Positions 48,229 through 57,298 of a stretch of 64,000 bases of DNA are shown here, one piece after another. The notes beneath the pieces are model-generated. The model searched no databases and had not been told where the DNA came from. It was given only the letters and a program-made list of their open reading frames with translations. This stretch comes from an uncultured Paludibaculum sp. (lineage in GTDB: Bacteria; Acidobacteriota; Terriglobia; Bryobacterales; Bryobacteraceae). The stretch spans positions 1 through 64,000 of the forward strand of contig NZ_OY762269.1 in assembly GCF_963665245.1 (NCBI RefSeq), given 5' to 3'. Positions within the stretch are counted from its first letter, which is position 1; every line of letters begins with the position of its first letter. Position numbers and translations under genes: made by a program.

Positions 48229-50030
48229 GGTTCCAGGACGACGGTGTGGCTACCGCTTGGTAGCATTCGTATTCCGCCGCCCGGCATTACGGCAATGGCG
48301 CGCGCCCGGGCCGTGTAGGTAACCATTAAGCGGCCGTCGCGTACCACTGCACTCTCCAGCTTCCCGTTGAAATCCAGGAGTAGGGGCTCCGTAGACGTCT
48401 GACCCAGGCACGGCTCGATCCGCGACTGCCCGGACGGAATCAGGAGCCGATCAGCCTGGCGCACGGGCCACGACCGCCCGTTCACCAAAGCGCACCCACT
48501 CCAAACAACCGCAACAGGCTGAGGAGTATCGACTTCCAGGGCGCTGCCTTCGGCGGTTAGCCGGGCCGAAGAGGCGGAGGCTGCCAGCAACTTCCAATCG
48601 ACCGGCAGAATGGAGTTCTCGAAGTAGAGCGCCACTTGGGGGGACGATTTGGCGGCGCTGTGCACGAGTTGGAACAGTTCAGCGCCGGTCTGCTGTTTTG
48701 TGGGGTAGACGTCCTGGTAACGCTCCACCACGTTGATATCAATGGCTATATCCTGGCCCTTCGTGCTGATGAGTCCATAGCGCTGGGCCAGCTCCTGATA
48801 GCGCTCCGGCCCAAGATGCCACACCGTCGCCGGATCCTCGACCAGAAACGTGACATTGTGGGCGGCCGCCGCGGGCAGGAGGCGGGCCGCGTCGGCGCCG
48901 ACCTTGTCGCGCATCGTCGAATCGAAGCGATCATCGACGTGAGTGAGAGTCAAGTCGAGCCAGGGCTTCAGTTTGCGGATCTCCTCCAGGCGGCCCAGCC
49001 ACTCGGCTTGCAGGCGATAGGCCAAGTCGGCCCGATAGTTGAGAAACTGGCGCATGGGACGGGCGTCACGGGCATGGAACCGCTTGGAGCGTGGATCGTA
49101 CAGATCCTTGGGATCAAAGCCGTGCTTGTCGCGGAACTGCTCCCGGACGCGGGTGTTGAACGGCGTGAACCGGGCGGGATTCGGATAGCCTTCCAGCGAC
49201 TCGAAGTACAGTTCACCCAAGTTGATGCCGTCCCAGTCGAAGCGCTGAACGAGGGTGCGGAGATCGGAGTGGATAGCGGCGGCGCAATCCGGATCATTCA
49301 GATTCATCAGCTTACGCCAGTCCAGGTGGGCATCCTGGCCGGTTGCGGTCTGCTCCCGCCACTCCGGGTGGAGCTTCCAGAACTGTTCGCTGACGTGCGG
49401 AAACTCTACCCAGGCATAGGTGACGATGGCGTGGCGATGGCAGGCATCAATGAGGCGGGTGAGCCAGGCGTCGCGTTCCGTGTCGGACTCCCAATAGTGC
49501 CAGGCGGCGATGTGGAGCGCCGCGATTCCGCCAGCGCGCCAGCGGGCGGCCAGGTAGTCCGGGTCGGCCCGGAGGCGGTACGAGGAGTCGAAGAACGCCC
49601 ACAATGACCGGCTCTCGACGCGTGGGTGAAGGCCCAGTTCCGCCAGGGCCTGGGGGATATAGGGAAATCGTTCGTAGCCTTGGTCACCCAGCGGAACGGC
49701 CGTCCAGAACACGACCTTGCCGGCGCGGTGGAAGCCCGCGGCCAAGGGGGCTCCAGTCCAGCGTTCGCGGGTGAACACGATTGCGCCCGGTGGAACCTGA
49801 TAGCGAGGGATGGTGAGTGCGTCTTTCCAAACGATTTGGAGATCGGGCGCGAGGCGGTCGGTCACGCTGCGCACCTGAACGGTTTCCACGCCGGGGACGA
49901 AGCCTTCTTCGGGGGCCGCGCCCTCCAGTATGGCTACTGCTGTGGCGTCGAGGCCGAGCGAACTCAACAGGCGCGGCCAGGAACCCCAGGCCGAAAGCGC
50001 AAAGAAAAGAAAACTAACGAGATATCGCAT
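48225..50030 (-). CDS. Exported glycoside-hydrolase-like TIM-barrel protein
   Basis: A 601-residue protein with a signal peptide (about 1-16, MRYLVSFLFFALSAWG). The central region (about 150-460) has barrel-like motifs: IAALHIAAWHYWESD, HAIVTYAWVEFPHVSEQFWKLHPEWR, FDWDGINLGELYFESLEG, LDLTLTHVDDRFD and KGQDIAIDINVVERYQ. The WRxxx/LNLNDP and DGINLxE patterns recall the putative glycoside-hydrolase group related to the PgaB C-terminal domain. The acidic pairs DWDG and GE are catalytic candidates. It overlaps the TPR/outer-membrane gene by 17 bp, suggesting a shared role in an exopolysaccharide. Confidence 0.65.
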   Translation of the reverse strand: MRYLVSFLFFALSAWGSWPRLLSSLGLDATAVAILEGAAPEEGFVPGVETVQVRSVTDRLAPDLQIVWKDALTIPRYQVPPGAIVFTRERWTGAPLAAGFHRAGKVVFWTAVPLGDQGYERFPYIPQALAELGLHPRVESRSLWAFFDSSYRLRADPDYLAARWRAGGIAALHIAAWHYWESDTERDAWLTRLIDACHRHAIVTYAWVEFPHVSEQFWKLHPEWREQTATGQDAHLDWRKLMNLNDPDCAAAIHSDLRTLVQRFDWDGINLGELYFESLEGYPNPARFTPFNTRVREQFRDKHGFDPKDLYDPRSKRFHARDARPMRQFLNYRADLAYRLQAEWLGRLEEIRKLKPWLDLTLTHVDDRFDSTMRDKVGADAARLLPAAAAHNVTFLVEDPATVWHLGPERYQELAQRYGLISTKGQDIAIDINVVERYQDVYPTKQQTGAELFQLVHSAAKSSPQVALYFENSILPVDWKLLAASASSARLTAEGSALEVDTPQPVAVVWSGCALVNGRSWPVRQADRLLIPSGQSRIEPCLGQTSTEPLLLDFNGKLESAVVRDGRLMVTYTARARAIAVMPGGGIRMLPSGSHTVVLEP

Positions 50031-51744
50031 ACCAAAGACTCGCGCGGGCATCCCAATAGCTGGGATCAATCGTAGATCTGTTCGGTTTGGTGTACCTTCC
50101 ATACAAGACGTCGTACCGGAACACCATGCCTCTCGGCATGCCCCGGAGCCGCAGGCGGATGCCCGGGCCCACCTCCACCGCATTAGCCCATTCGTGGCCC
50201 CTGCTGTCCGCCGTGAGATTGACGTTCAGGTATGTCATCAACTGTTGGCCGCGAGTGTCTTTCGCCCGGGTGTACCCGAATTGGTTTTGCGAGTACAAAA
50301 TCATGTCGTTCCAGTCCCGATGGATGTAGACCCCGTCCACGGCGGATTCGGTGAACCACCCTGCCTCGGGGGAGCCGAGCAGCCGGCCCCAACCGCGCGT
50401 CCACGACACACCCCCGCGATAGTCTGACGACGCAATGCCCATGGTGTGGCGCCAGCCCACATAACTCACGGCTTCCCCGGCTTCAAACCAACCGAACGCT
50501 CGTGGGTGGAGTTGGGCCTTCAGTCCCACGGCGCCAATCACGCTGGTCTCGGAAAGGAAAGTATAGGAGGCGCGGTTCACGGCGCTCTGAGTATCACCAA
50601 GAAATCGCAGAGACACGTAGGGCGTCAGAATCGAGTGTTTCAGCCGGTACTCGCCGCGCAGTTGGCCGTACACGAAGGTGTCGTTCCAGCGTGAGGATTG
50701 GATGGGGATGACCCAGGCGGAGACGTGAAAGCCGGGTTGTGTGGCGCGGAGAGCGGCATAGGCCTGGGCGGCTTTTGGAGCGATCTCGGGGTCGGTCGAG
50801 CGGCGGGCCAGGCTGAACCACTGCAGAGCTTCGGCGTCACGGTGCAGCATGTTGGTGGTTACGCCCAACTGATAGAGGATATTGGCGTCTTTCGGATCCT
50901 GCTGGTAGGCCAGAGTCAGGTACTTCAGGGCGTCGTTCAGGTAGTTGCTCTCCAGGGAGCGTTGGCCCATCTCCTTGGCATCAAAGACCTCGGAATCCGA
51001 CGATTCCTCCTCCGCCGGGATAGCCATGGCTAGTTCCGAAGAGGCGGGCATAGTCCCGTTCATCTGCTCCCGGGCGGATTCCGAGACGCGGGGCGATCCC
51101 GTGCGCCAAGCCGTGACGAGCGCGGCGCGTGCCTTCGACGTCTCGCCCTGCTCCTGCCAGATACGAGCCAAGTCGAGGAGCAATTCCGACTTGCTGGGGC
51201 GGCGGCGCCAGGCCTCCTCGAAATGCCGGGCCGCGAGATCGAGTTCGTCCCGCTCCTCGGCCAACCGAGCCAGTTCCTCGTGACCGGACCACTGGCCAGG
51301 CGCAAGGCGCAGGGCCTCCTGCCAGCGGGCGATGGCGGTGCGCAATGGCTCGTCGACGCCCTCGAACGCGCGTGTGGCCCTGGCCTGTATTTGAGGGTCA
51401 GTGGACGCTCTCAGCCGCAGGAAGGCGCGGCGGGCCTGGCGCCGGCGTCCGGTCTCGTAATCCAGAAATGCGCCTTCCAGCGCCGCGGTTTCGTCGGTGG
51501 GGTCCAGATGTAGGGCATCCTCAAACTGGCGGCGCGCGGCCAGGCGATCGCCGGTGCGTAGGAGTGTGTAGGCGAAGTCTTTGCGAAGGCGGGCGCTGGA
51601 CGGATTGCAGGGCAACGCTTCCTGGAATGCCGAAACCGCCGCATCGAGGCGATCTTCCCGCAAAGCTGTATACGCCGCCGTGGCGGGGTCGCGCGGCCAC
51701 ATGGCGCACGAGGCATCCGACAGAAGCAGGAGCCAAACAAGCAT
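50014..51744 (-). CDS. TPR protein with C-terminal outer-membrane barrel (PgaA/BcsC/NfrA-like architecture)
   Basis: A 576-residue exported protein. It has an N-terminal hydrophobic leader (MLVWLLLLSDASCA), about six to eight tetratricopeptide repeats (about 20-330, for example AVSAFQEALPCNPSSARLRKDFAYTLLRTGD), and a C-terminal beta-rich region (about 345-576). The latter has alternating aromatic strands (TFVYGQLRGEYRLKHSILTPYVSLRF) ending with an aromatic strand (ASLWYAISR). This plan is shared by polysaccharide-export porins such as PgaA and BcsC and by NfrA. Together with the overlapping glycoside-hydrolase-like gene it may form a secretion/trimming pair. Confidence 0.65.
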   Translation of the reverse strand: MLVWLLLLSDASCAMWPRDPATAAYTALREDRLDAAVSAFQEALPCNPSSARLRKDFAYTLLRTGDRLAARRQFEDALHLDPTDETAALEGAFLDYETGRRRQARRAFLRLRASTDPQIQARATRAFEGVDEPLRTAIARWQEALRLAPGQWSGHEELARLAEERDELDLAARHFEEAWRRRPSKSELLLDLARIWQEQGETSKARAALVTAWRTGSPRVSESAREQMNGTMPASSELAMAIPAEEESSDSEVFDAKEMGQRSLESNYLNDALKYLTLAYQQDPKDANILYQLGVTTNMLHRDAEALQWFSLARRSTDPEIAPKAAQAYAALRATQPGFHVSAWVIPIQSSRWNDTFVYGQLRGEYRLKHSILTPYVSLRFLGDTQSAVNRASYTFLSETSVIGAVGLKAQLHPRAFGWFEAGEAVSYVGWRHTMGIASSDYRGGVSWTRGWGRLLGSPEAGWFTESAVDGVYIHRDWNDMILYSQNQFGYTRAKDTRGQQLMTYLNVNLTADSRGHEWANAVEVGPGIRLRLRGMPRGMVFRYDVLYGRYTKPNRSTIDPSYWDARASLWYAISR

Positions 51745-51811
51745 TTGGAACAGTAGTGCTGGAGTAGGGCCCCAACTCTCAGGGAATATTCAGGCGATAA
51801 CATGGAGGGAT

Positions 51812-52981
51812 ATGGCCTCCTTTCGGGGTGTTGACTACCTCCACATCGATTCTCTGTTGAACGATGAGGAAAAACTGGTCCGTCAGACGGCGCGCCAGTT
51901 CACGGAAGACCGGGTGATCCCGATTATCAAGGACTGCTTCAACGAGGGCCGGTTCCCGTCCGAGTTGATTGCGGAGATGGGTGAGTTGGGCTTCTTCGGC
52001 GCAAATCTCGAAGGCTACGGCTGTGCCGGGCTTACGAACGTCGAGTACGGACTGATCATGCAGGAGTTGGAGCGCGGCGACTCGGGCCTGCGCAGCTTCG
52101 TCAGCGTGCAGGGCGCGCTGGCGATGTATCCCATCCGCACCTATGGGAGCGAGGAACAGCGCCAAAGATACTTGCCGAAGCTGGCCGAGGGCAAGCTGAT
52201 CGGGTGTTTCGGTTTGACCGAGCCGGGGTTTGGATCGAACCCAGGCGGCATGACCACCACGGCGCGAAAAGACGGCGACGAGTGGGTTCTGAACGGTGAG
52301 AAGACGTGGATCACGAACGGTACGGTCGCCGATGTGGCGGTGGTATGGGCGCGCAGCCCCGAAGGTGTACGTGGATTCCTGGTGGACAAGGGCACGCCTG
52401 GTTTCACGTCCAGCGACATTCACGGCAAGCTGTCGATGCGCGCGTCGGTGACCTCGTCGCTGGCGTTTAGCGATTGCCGGATTCCGGAGTCGCAGCGGTT
52501 GCCGGACGCTATTGGATTAAAGGCTGCTCTGGGCTGTCTGTCGCAGGCTCGGTATGGCATTGGGTGGGGTGTGTTGGGCGCGGCCATGGACTGTTTCGAG
52601 ACTGCCCGGCAGTACACGCTGGTCAGGAAGCAGTTTGACGACCGGCCCATCGCCACTCATCAACTGGTGCAGGAGAAGCTGGCCTGGATGGTGACCGAGA
52701 TTACCAAGGGTCAGTTGCTGGCGATGCATTGCGGACGCCTGAAGGATCAGAAGAAACTCGACTTCGCGCACGTTTCGATGTTGAAGCGGAACAACGTCTC
52801 GATCGCCCTGGACTGCGCGCGGCTGTCCCGCGATCTGCTGGGCGGCAACGGAATTATCGACGACTATCCGATCATGCGTCACATGTGCAATCTGGAGACC
52901 GTAAAGACCTATGAAGGCACCGACCATATTCACGCACTGGTGATCGGCGAGCGCGTGACGGGTCTACCGGCTTATCGTTGA
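51812..52981 (+). CDS. Glutaryl-CoA dehydrogenase
   Basis: A 389-residue FAD-dependent acyl-CoA dehydrogenase. The features LRSFVSVQGALAM (the Arg that binds the distal carboxylate), YGSEEQRQRYLPKLAEGKLIGCFGLTEPGFGS, and the catalytic Glu in KTYEGTDHIHALVIGERVTG are diagnostic for glutaryl-CoA dehydrogenases. These decarboxylate glutaryl-CoA to crotonyl-CoA in lysine and aromatic breakdown. ATG 51812 is chosen from the family start and GGAGG just upstream. It is divergent from the TPR gene. Confidence 0.93.
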   Translation: MASFRGVDYLHIDSLLNDEEKLVRQTARQFTEDRVIPIIKDCFNEGRFPSELIAEMGELGFFGANLEGYGCAGLTNVEYGLIMQELERGDSGLRSFVSVQGALAMYPIRTYGSEEQRQRYLPKLAEGKLIGCFGLTEPGFGSNPGGMTTTARKDGDEWVLNGEKTWITNGTVADVAVVWARSPEGVRGFLVDKGTPGFTSSDIHGKLSMRASVTSSLAFSDCRIPESQRLPDAIGLKAALGCLSQARYGIGWGVLGAAMDCFETARQYTLVRKQFDDRPIATHQLVQEKLAWMVTEITKGQLLAMHCGRLKDQKKLDFAHVSMLKRNNVSIALDCARLSRDLLGGNGIIDDYPIMRHMCNLETVKTYEGTDHIHALVIGERVTGLPAYR

Positions 52982-52985
52982 GGAG

Positions 52986-53306
52986 ATGATGAATCGAAGA
53001 AGTTTTGGGTTGGCCGCGCTGGCGGCGGTGTGCGCCGCGTGCGCCAAGAAGGGTGAGAACCGGTTCGACTACGGGGAGGCGAAGAAGAAGTACGAGCTGA
53101 AGGGTGTCGTGGTCAGCGTAAAGCCCGAAGATCGCGTAGTGACGGTCAAGCATGAGAAGATCGGGGATTGGATGGAAGCTATGACCATGGATTTCCCGGT
53201 GCCTTCGGCCGAGGAGTTCGCCAAACTGAAGCCTGGCCTCGCGATCAAGGCGACAGTGAATGTGAACGACATGTTCTTTTGGCTGACCGGCGTCACCGTG
53301 GAGTAA
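52986..53306 (+). CDS. Copper-binding lipoprotein, CusF-like
   Basis: A 106-residue protein with N-terminal NRRSFGLAALAAVCAAC, which combines a Tat motif with a lipobox cysteine. The mature domain contains GVVVSVKPEDRVVTVKHEKIG and EAMTMDFPVP, the CusF/copper-binding OB-fold signature with His, Met and Trp metal ligands. It likely binds Cu(I) at the cell envelope. It follows glutaryl-CoA dehydrogenase by 4 bp and precedes the methyltransferase by 2 bp, so all three may share one transcript. Confidence 0.85.
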   Translation: MMNRRSFGLAALAAVCAACAKKGENRFDYGEAKKKYELKGVVVSVKPEDRVVTVKHEKIGDWMEAMTMDFPVPSAEEFAKLKPGLAIKATVNVNDMFFWLTGVTVE

Positions 53307-53308
53307 TC

Positions 53309-53965
53309 ATGCGGATCTTGCTCGCACTCATTTTTGTTCTAAGTTCGGCGCATCTGATGGCGCAGCCGCATAGGAACTCGGCCGCTCGTTGGGATCAGAT
53401 CTACCTCAGTTCAGACGCGAAGGTGCCGGTGAATCCCAGCACCCTGGTGCTGGAGACGACTGCGAACCTGAAGACGGGCGTGGCTCTGGACGTCGGCATG
53501 GGCAACGGACGCAACGCCATCTATCTGGCCCGCAAAGGTTGGAAGGTGACGGGCGTGGACATCTCTCCGGCTGCCGTGAAGCAGGCCCACCAGGAAGCGT
53601 CAAAGCTGAAAGTGGAATTGGACGCACGCGCGGGTGACATCGATCACATGGATCTCGGACGGGACCGGTATGACCTGATCCTGTGCATGTACATCCACAT
53701 GGTGCCCGTAAAAAATGCGCGCCGGCTGATGGAATCGTTGAAGCCCGGTGGGCTGCTGATTGTGGAAGGCCACCATGCGGACGTGCAGGCGTTGGGGTTG
53801 CGGCCTGTTTCCGGTGGACCTCCCGGCTACATGACTAACCAACTGATCAGGTCGTTCGAAAAGCTGCGGATTCTGCGCTACGAAGACAGGACCATGCAGG
53901 CGGAATGGTCGAACGGGCCTGAGGGCAAGGCGCCGATCGTCCGACTGGTGGCCAGGAAAGAGTAG
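53309..53965 (+). CDS. Class I SAM-dependent methyltransferase with predicted signal peptide
   Basis: A 218-residue Rossmann methyltransferase. Motif I is VALDVGMGNGRNAIYLARKGWKVTGVDIS, followed by AGDIDHMDLGRDRYDLILCMYIHMV and the post-motif LKPGGLLIVEGHH. It resembles TehB-like enzymes. Unusually, it starts MRILLALIFVLSSAHLMAQP, a typical cleavable signal peptide. Because SAM is cytosolic, either the leader is retained as an anchor or the enzyme acts before export. It sits 2 bp behind a copper-binding lipoprotein gene. Confidence 0.85.
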   Translation: MRILLALIFVLSSAHLMAQPHRNSAARWDQIYLSSDAKVPVNPSTLVLETTANLKTGVALDVGMGNGRNAIYLARKGWKVTGVDISPAAVKQAHQEASKLKVELDARAGDIDHMDLGRDRYDLILCMYIHMVPVKNARRLMESLKPGGLLIVEGHHADVQALGLRPVSGGPPGYMTNQLIRSFEKLRILRYEDRTMQAEWSNGPEGKAPIVRLVARKE

Positions 53966-53971
53966 CCGCGG

Positions 53972-56900
53972 CTACCAGTCGCATTGCGACTCGGCAAAGG
54001 CGGCTGAGCCGTCACAGAGCCAGCCATCGAGCTGCGCCACCTCCTTCAACTGCTGGCCGCGCATTCGCGGTACGACCGCATAGCCGCAGTGGAGCTCCGG
54101 CAAGGCGGTCATGTCGCCCCAGAGCTTCTCGAACTGGGTGACGGGGTAGATGTCCTCCTGGCCCGTGCCCCAACGCTTCTTCACATCTTTCAAGGTGATG
54201 TAGGTGGGCATCCGCGCGGCCAGGTTGCGCACCGCCACGGCGGTCTTCTCGTCGTTGGCGAGATCGTCCACACGGAGCGCAAAGACACGCAGTAAGGCGT
54301 CGATGCTGATCCACATCGTGTTGCTGTTGTAGTAGGAGAGCTCGAACTCGAGACGTTCGTCCGGCAGGGCCATGCCTTCAATGAGGCGAACGCGGCCATT
54401 GACGCGGGCCAGGCCGCCGCCGTGGTCCTCGACTTCGCGACCGATCACTTCCGTCGTGATGGCGGCTCCGGAGTCGATGTGGAGACCCAGCAAGCCAGGG
54501 TCGAGGGATACCCCCGTTGTGTCGATGTTGTGGAGCAGGATGTAGCGGAGACCGGGTTGCTCCTCCAACAGCCGGCGGAGAGTTCCATTCCTCAGAAGGT
54601 TGGGTACTTCATACCAGTGGCCGACCGGGTGGAGACACTGCTGAGGCAAGTTGTCCGTATAGTCGGACGCCTCGCCGAGCGAAGTGGCCCAGTTCATCAG
54701 CGCGGCGCGGCCACTGTCACGAACTTTCTGTTTCTGATCGTCGAGTACCTGCTGCGGCATCTCCTGCCAGGCGAACCGCAGGTCGCGGGCCGTGGGGATG
54801 AGCCGAAGTCCGACGCTGCGGCCGGGCGAGAGGTACAAAGGCCCCTTGTAGCCATAGTTATCCGCCGCCTGCAGGTACTGCTGCATGGGCGGATGGGTGA
54901 AATAGCTGGTAGTGAAGACGTGAGCAACGGGGCGGCCGAAGCGGCGCGAGGCCTGGCGGGACTTGGCGAGGTGGATCTCGACAAAACTGCGATGGCGGCC
55001 GGCCATCATCACGAAGGGATTGAGCGCCTTGACGACACCCGCGCCTTTGGTCCAGCGGCTGCCCGCGCCGCCGGCCAGCGAGACCACGGCGACGGCGCCT
55101 TCGGCCAAGGCCTGAGCTCCCAACGACACCAGCCGGGCGGACAGCGGCTGACGTGCATCGGTGACTTCTCCGGTCGACACATCTTCGATGCGACTGCTCA
55201 CGGGCAGCCGGTTTTGAGCGAGCCCGATGCGGCCACTGCGCAGGTCGGCGCGGATCTTCTCGTGCTGGACGCGATCGAACCCATAGTCCTCCAGTAGCTC
55301 GTGGAGGGTGCGGGTGGAGCCGGTCTGCCTGTTCGCGTCCCGCGGCAGCAGGCGGTCGAAGAGAGTCTGGACCATGCCGGTGAGCTCCGGACGGTGACGG
55401 CAGGCTTCGCCAAAGGCCATCAGATCGCCGCGCTGAGCGGGCGTGAGTTCGCGGGTCTGGCGGCGGACGAGTTCCGGCACGCGCAGGGCGTAGTAACCGG
55501 CGGGGAGGAGACGGTCTTCACCGGTCAGGAGTTCGGCCCAGGTGCCGCGCTCGTTGATGGTGAAGTCGTAAACGACCGGCTCCATGGCGAACGGTACGGC
55601 GCGATCCATGGCCTGCTTGGCTTCGCTCATGATCTCAGCCATGCGCTGCTGAGCGAGCGGCTTCACCTCGGGAGCGAAGAGGAAGCCCATGCCGCCGCCG
55701 GCCATGCCACCGAGCATCCAGAAGCCCCAGAAAGCGTCACCGAAATCCCTGCGCGCCGCCTCGATGAGGCGCAGCGTGTACTGATTGGCCGCCCAGGGAA
55801 TGATGGTCTGGATCGGGCCGTCGAAGTTGCGCTGCGTGCATGCGCCGACGCCACGGATGTCGCCCCGGCGCAGACAGTCGATGATCTCGTCGAGAAGGCC
55901 CATGGCTTGGAGACGGCCGTGCCACTCTCTCTCGCCGCGCAATAGATATTTCTCAGTGACCATTTCCAGGATCGGCCCGACATCCTGTGCCATGCCGCCG
56001 TGGACGAGCACAAGGCTCTGCTGCAGTTTGAGGCGGGTTTCGGCTGTGATCTCTTCCAGAGGGAACACGCGGTGCCGCGGCAGTAGACATCCGCGGCTGA
56101 TGCCGTACTCCACGTCTCCTTCGCCGGCGACGACTCCTTCGATGAGCTTCATGCCGGGCCAGACGCCGCCGGAGTCCTGCCATCCACCACCGCTACCGCC
56201 CAGCCATTCGCCCAGGATTGCGCGGGCGGCCACGAGACGGCGGTCGCTCTCCTGCAGCCCACCCGTGAGCGAGTGGATCTGACTGGTGGCGCGCATGCAG
56301 ACCGATATCAGACTGGCCAGCAGGTTCGTCGAAACCGCCAGGCGAGAACCTTTGGGAATGTCATTGACCTTGCTGACAACCTCCAGGCCACAGCCTGCGC
56401 GGCCGGTGAGCTCGGCGAGCAACTCGGCGAGTGATTGACCGGAGCCTTCCATGCCTGGCGGCACGATGCCGGCGGCGATGATGGCGGCCTTGAGGAGGCC
56501 CAGGTAGTCGCGGCCGAAGTCGAACACTTCGGCGAGCGCAGTGATGTCGGCCGTTGCGCCCAGGTCGATGCTCGTCAGGCGGAGGAGGGGTTCGTCGATG
56601 ACGCGGAGATAGGCTTCGACGGGTGGTTTCGGCGTGGAGTCAGAGACACCGCGAACGGCGAGGTCGATGGACGTGTTGAGAACGCGCGCGCCCTCGGGGA
56701 AGTCCATCCCGAGAAAGAAGATATCGCTCCAGCCACTGTGCGACAGATCCATGCGGACAGGGGTGGCTTCGCGCAGGGCGGGGAAGACACCGGTGGAGGG
56801 ATGGCGCAGCATGAGCTCGGGTCGCACGCGCAGCGGGTAATCCGCTGGATGGCCGGTACGAAACATCCACTGGTTGCCACGCACGCTCCGCACACTGCGA

Positions 56901-57298
56901 CGGACCTGATCGGCGAGGTTCTGGAACGCGAGGCTGCGATAGGCGACGGCCAGGGCACTGCTGGCCGCCTGATTTGCGCCTTGTTTCGCCTGTGCGGCCA
57001 GAAAGCTGCGAATGGCTTCTTCAAAGCGGCGCTGTAGAAGGTGGGTGAAGCCATCGAAGGGCACGCGGCCTTGTGGCGCGACTCCGGCCTTACCGGCCAG
57101 GTACATGCGGTGGATGGACGAAAGGAAGAACAAGGCGCGTACGCGAACGTACAAGTTGTCGCTGCAGCGGCGCAGTTCCTCCAAAGCCTGGCACTCGCAC
57201 AGCAGGGTGTCGGCCGAGGCAGCCCGGCAGAAGGAGTCCAGGGAACGGTTGCGGGTCTCCTGATCGGGGGAGAGGATGATGCGGACCAACTCGCTCAT
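53972..57298 (-). CDS. Bifunctional fucokinase-type GHMP kinase / UDP-sugar pyrophosphorylase-like fusion
   Basis: An 1108-residue fusion. The first half (about 180-560) is a GHMP sugar kinase: substrate motif VRMDLSHSGWSD (181-192), ATP-loop PKGSRLAVSTNLLASL (315-330), the fucokinase hallmark GGGWQDSGG (370-378) and C-terminal LGGMAGGGMGFLF (529-541). The second half begins near 600 and carries the UDPGP-type nucleotidyltransferase motif LAGGAGSRWTKGAGVVKALNP (741-761). It also has LHNIDTTGVSLDPGLLGLHI and YNSNTMW segments. It probably phosphorylates a free sugar at C1 and then couples it to a nucleotide. The order kinase-then-transferase is the reverse of Bacteroides Fkp. It overlaps the GalU-like gene by 4 bp. 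Confidence 0.8.
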   Translation of the reverse strand: MSELVRIILSPDQETRNRSLDSFCRAASADTLLCECQALEELRRCSDNLYVRVRALFFLSSIHRMYLAGKAGVAPQGRVPFDGFTHLLQRRFEEAIRSFLAAQAKQGANQAASSALAVAYRSLAFQNLADQVRRSVRSVRGNQWMFRTGHPADYPLRVRPELMLRHPSTGVFPALREATPVRMDLSHSGWSDIFFLGMDFPEGARVLNTSIDLAVRGVSDSTPKPPVEAYLRVIDEPLLRLTSIDLGATADITALAEVFDFGRDYLGLLKAAIIAAGIVPPGMEGSGQSLAELLAELTGRAGCGLEVVSKVNDIPKGSRLAVSTNLLASLISVCMRATSQIHSLTGGLQESDRRLVAARAILGEWLGGSGGGWQDSGGVWPGMKLIEGVVAGEGDVEYGISRGCLLPRHRVFPLEEITAETRLKLQQSLVLVHGGMAQDVGPILEMVTEKYLLRGEREWHGRLQAMGLLDEIIDCLRRGDIRGVGACTQRNFDGPIQTIIPWAANQYTLRLIEAARRDFGDAFWGFWMLGGMAGGGMGFLFAPEVKPLAQQRMAEIMSEAKQAMDRAVPFAMEPVVYDFTINERGTWAELLTGEDRLLPAGYYALRVPELVRRQTRELTPAQRGDLMAFGEACRHRPELTGMVQTLFDRLLPRDANRQTGSTRTLHELLEDYGFDRVQHEKIRADLRSGRIGLAQNRLPVSSRIEDVSTGEVTDARQPLSARLVSLGAQALAEGAVAVVSLAGGAGSRWTKGAGVVKALNPFVMMAGRHRSFVEIHLAKSRQASRRFGRPVAHVFTTSYFTHPPMQQYLQAADNYGYKGPLYLSPGRSVGLRLIPTARDLRFAWQEMPQQVLDDQKQKVRDSGRAALMNWATSLGEASDYTDNLPQQCLHPVGHWYEVPNLLRNGTLRRLLEEQPGLRYILLHNIDTTGVSLDPGLLGLHIDSGAAITTEVIGREVEDHGGGLARVNGRVRLIEGMALPDERLEFELSYYNSNTMWISIDALLRVFALRVDDLANDEKTAVAVRNLAARMPTYITLKDVKKRWGTGQEDIYPVTQFEKLWGDMTALPELHCGYAVVPRMRGQQLKEVAQLDGWLCDGSAAFAESQCDW

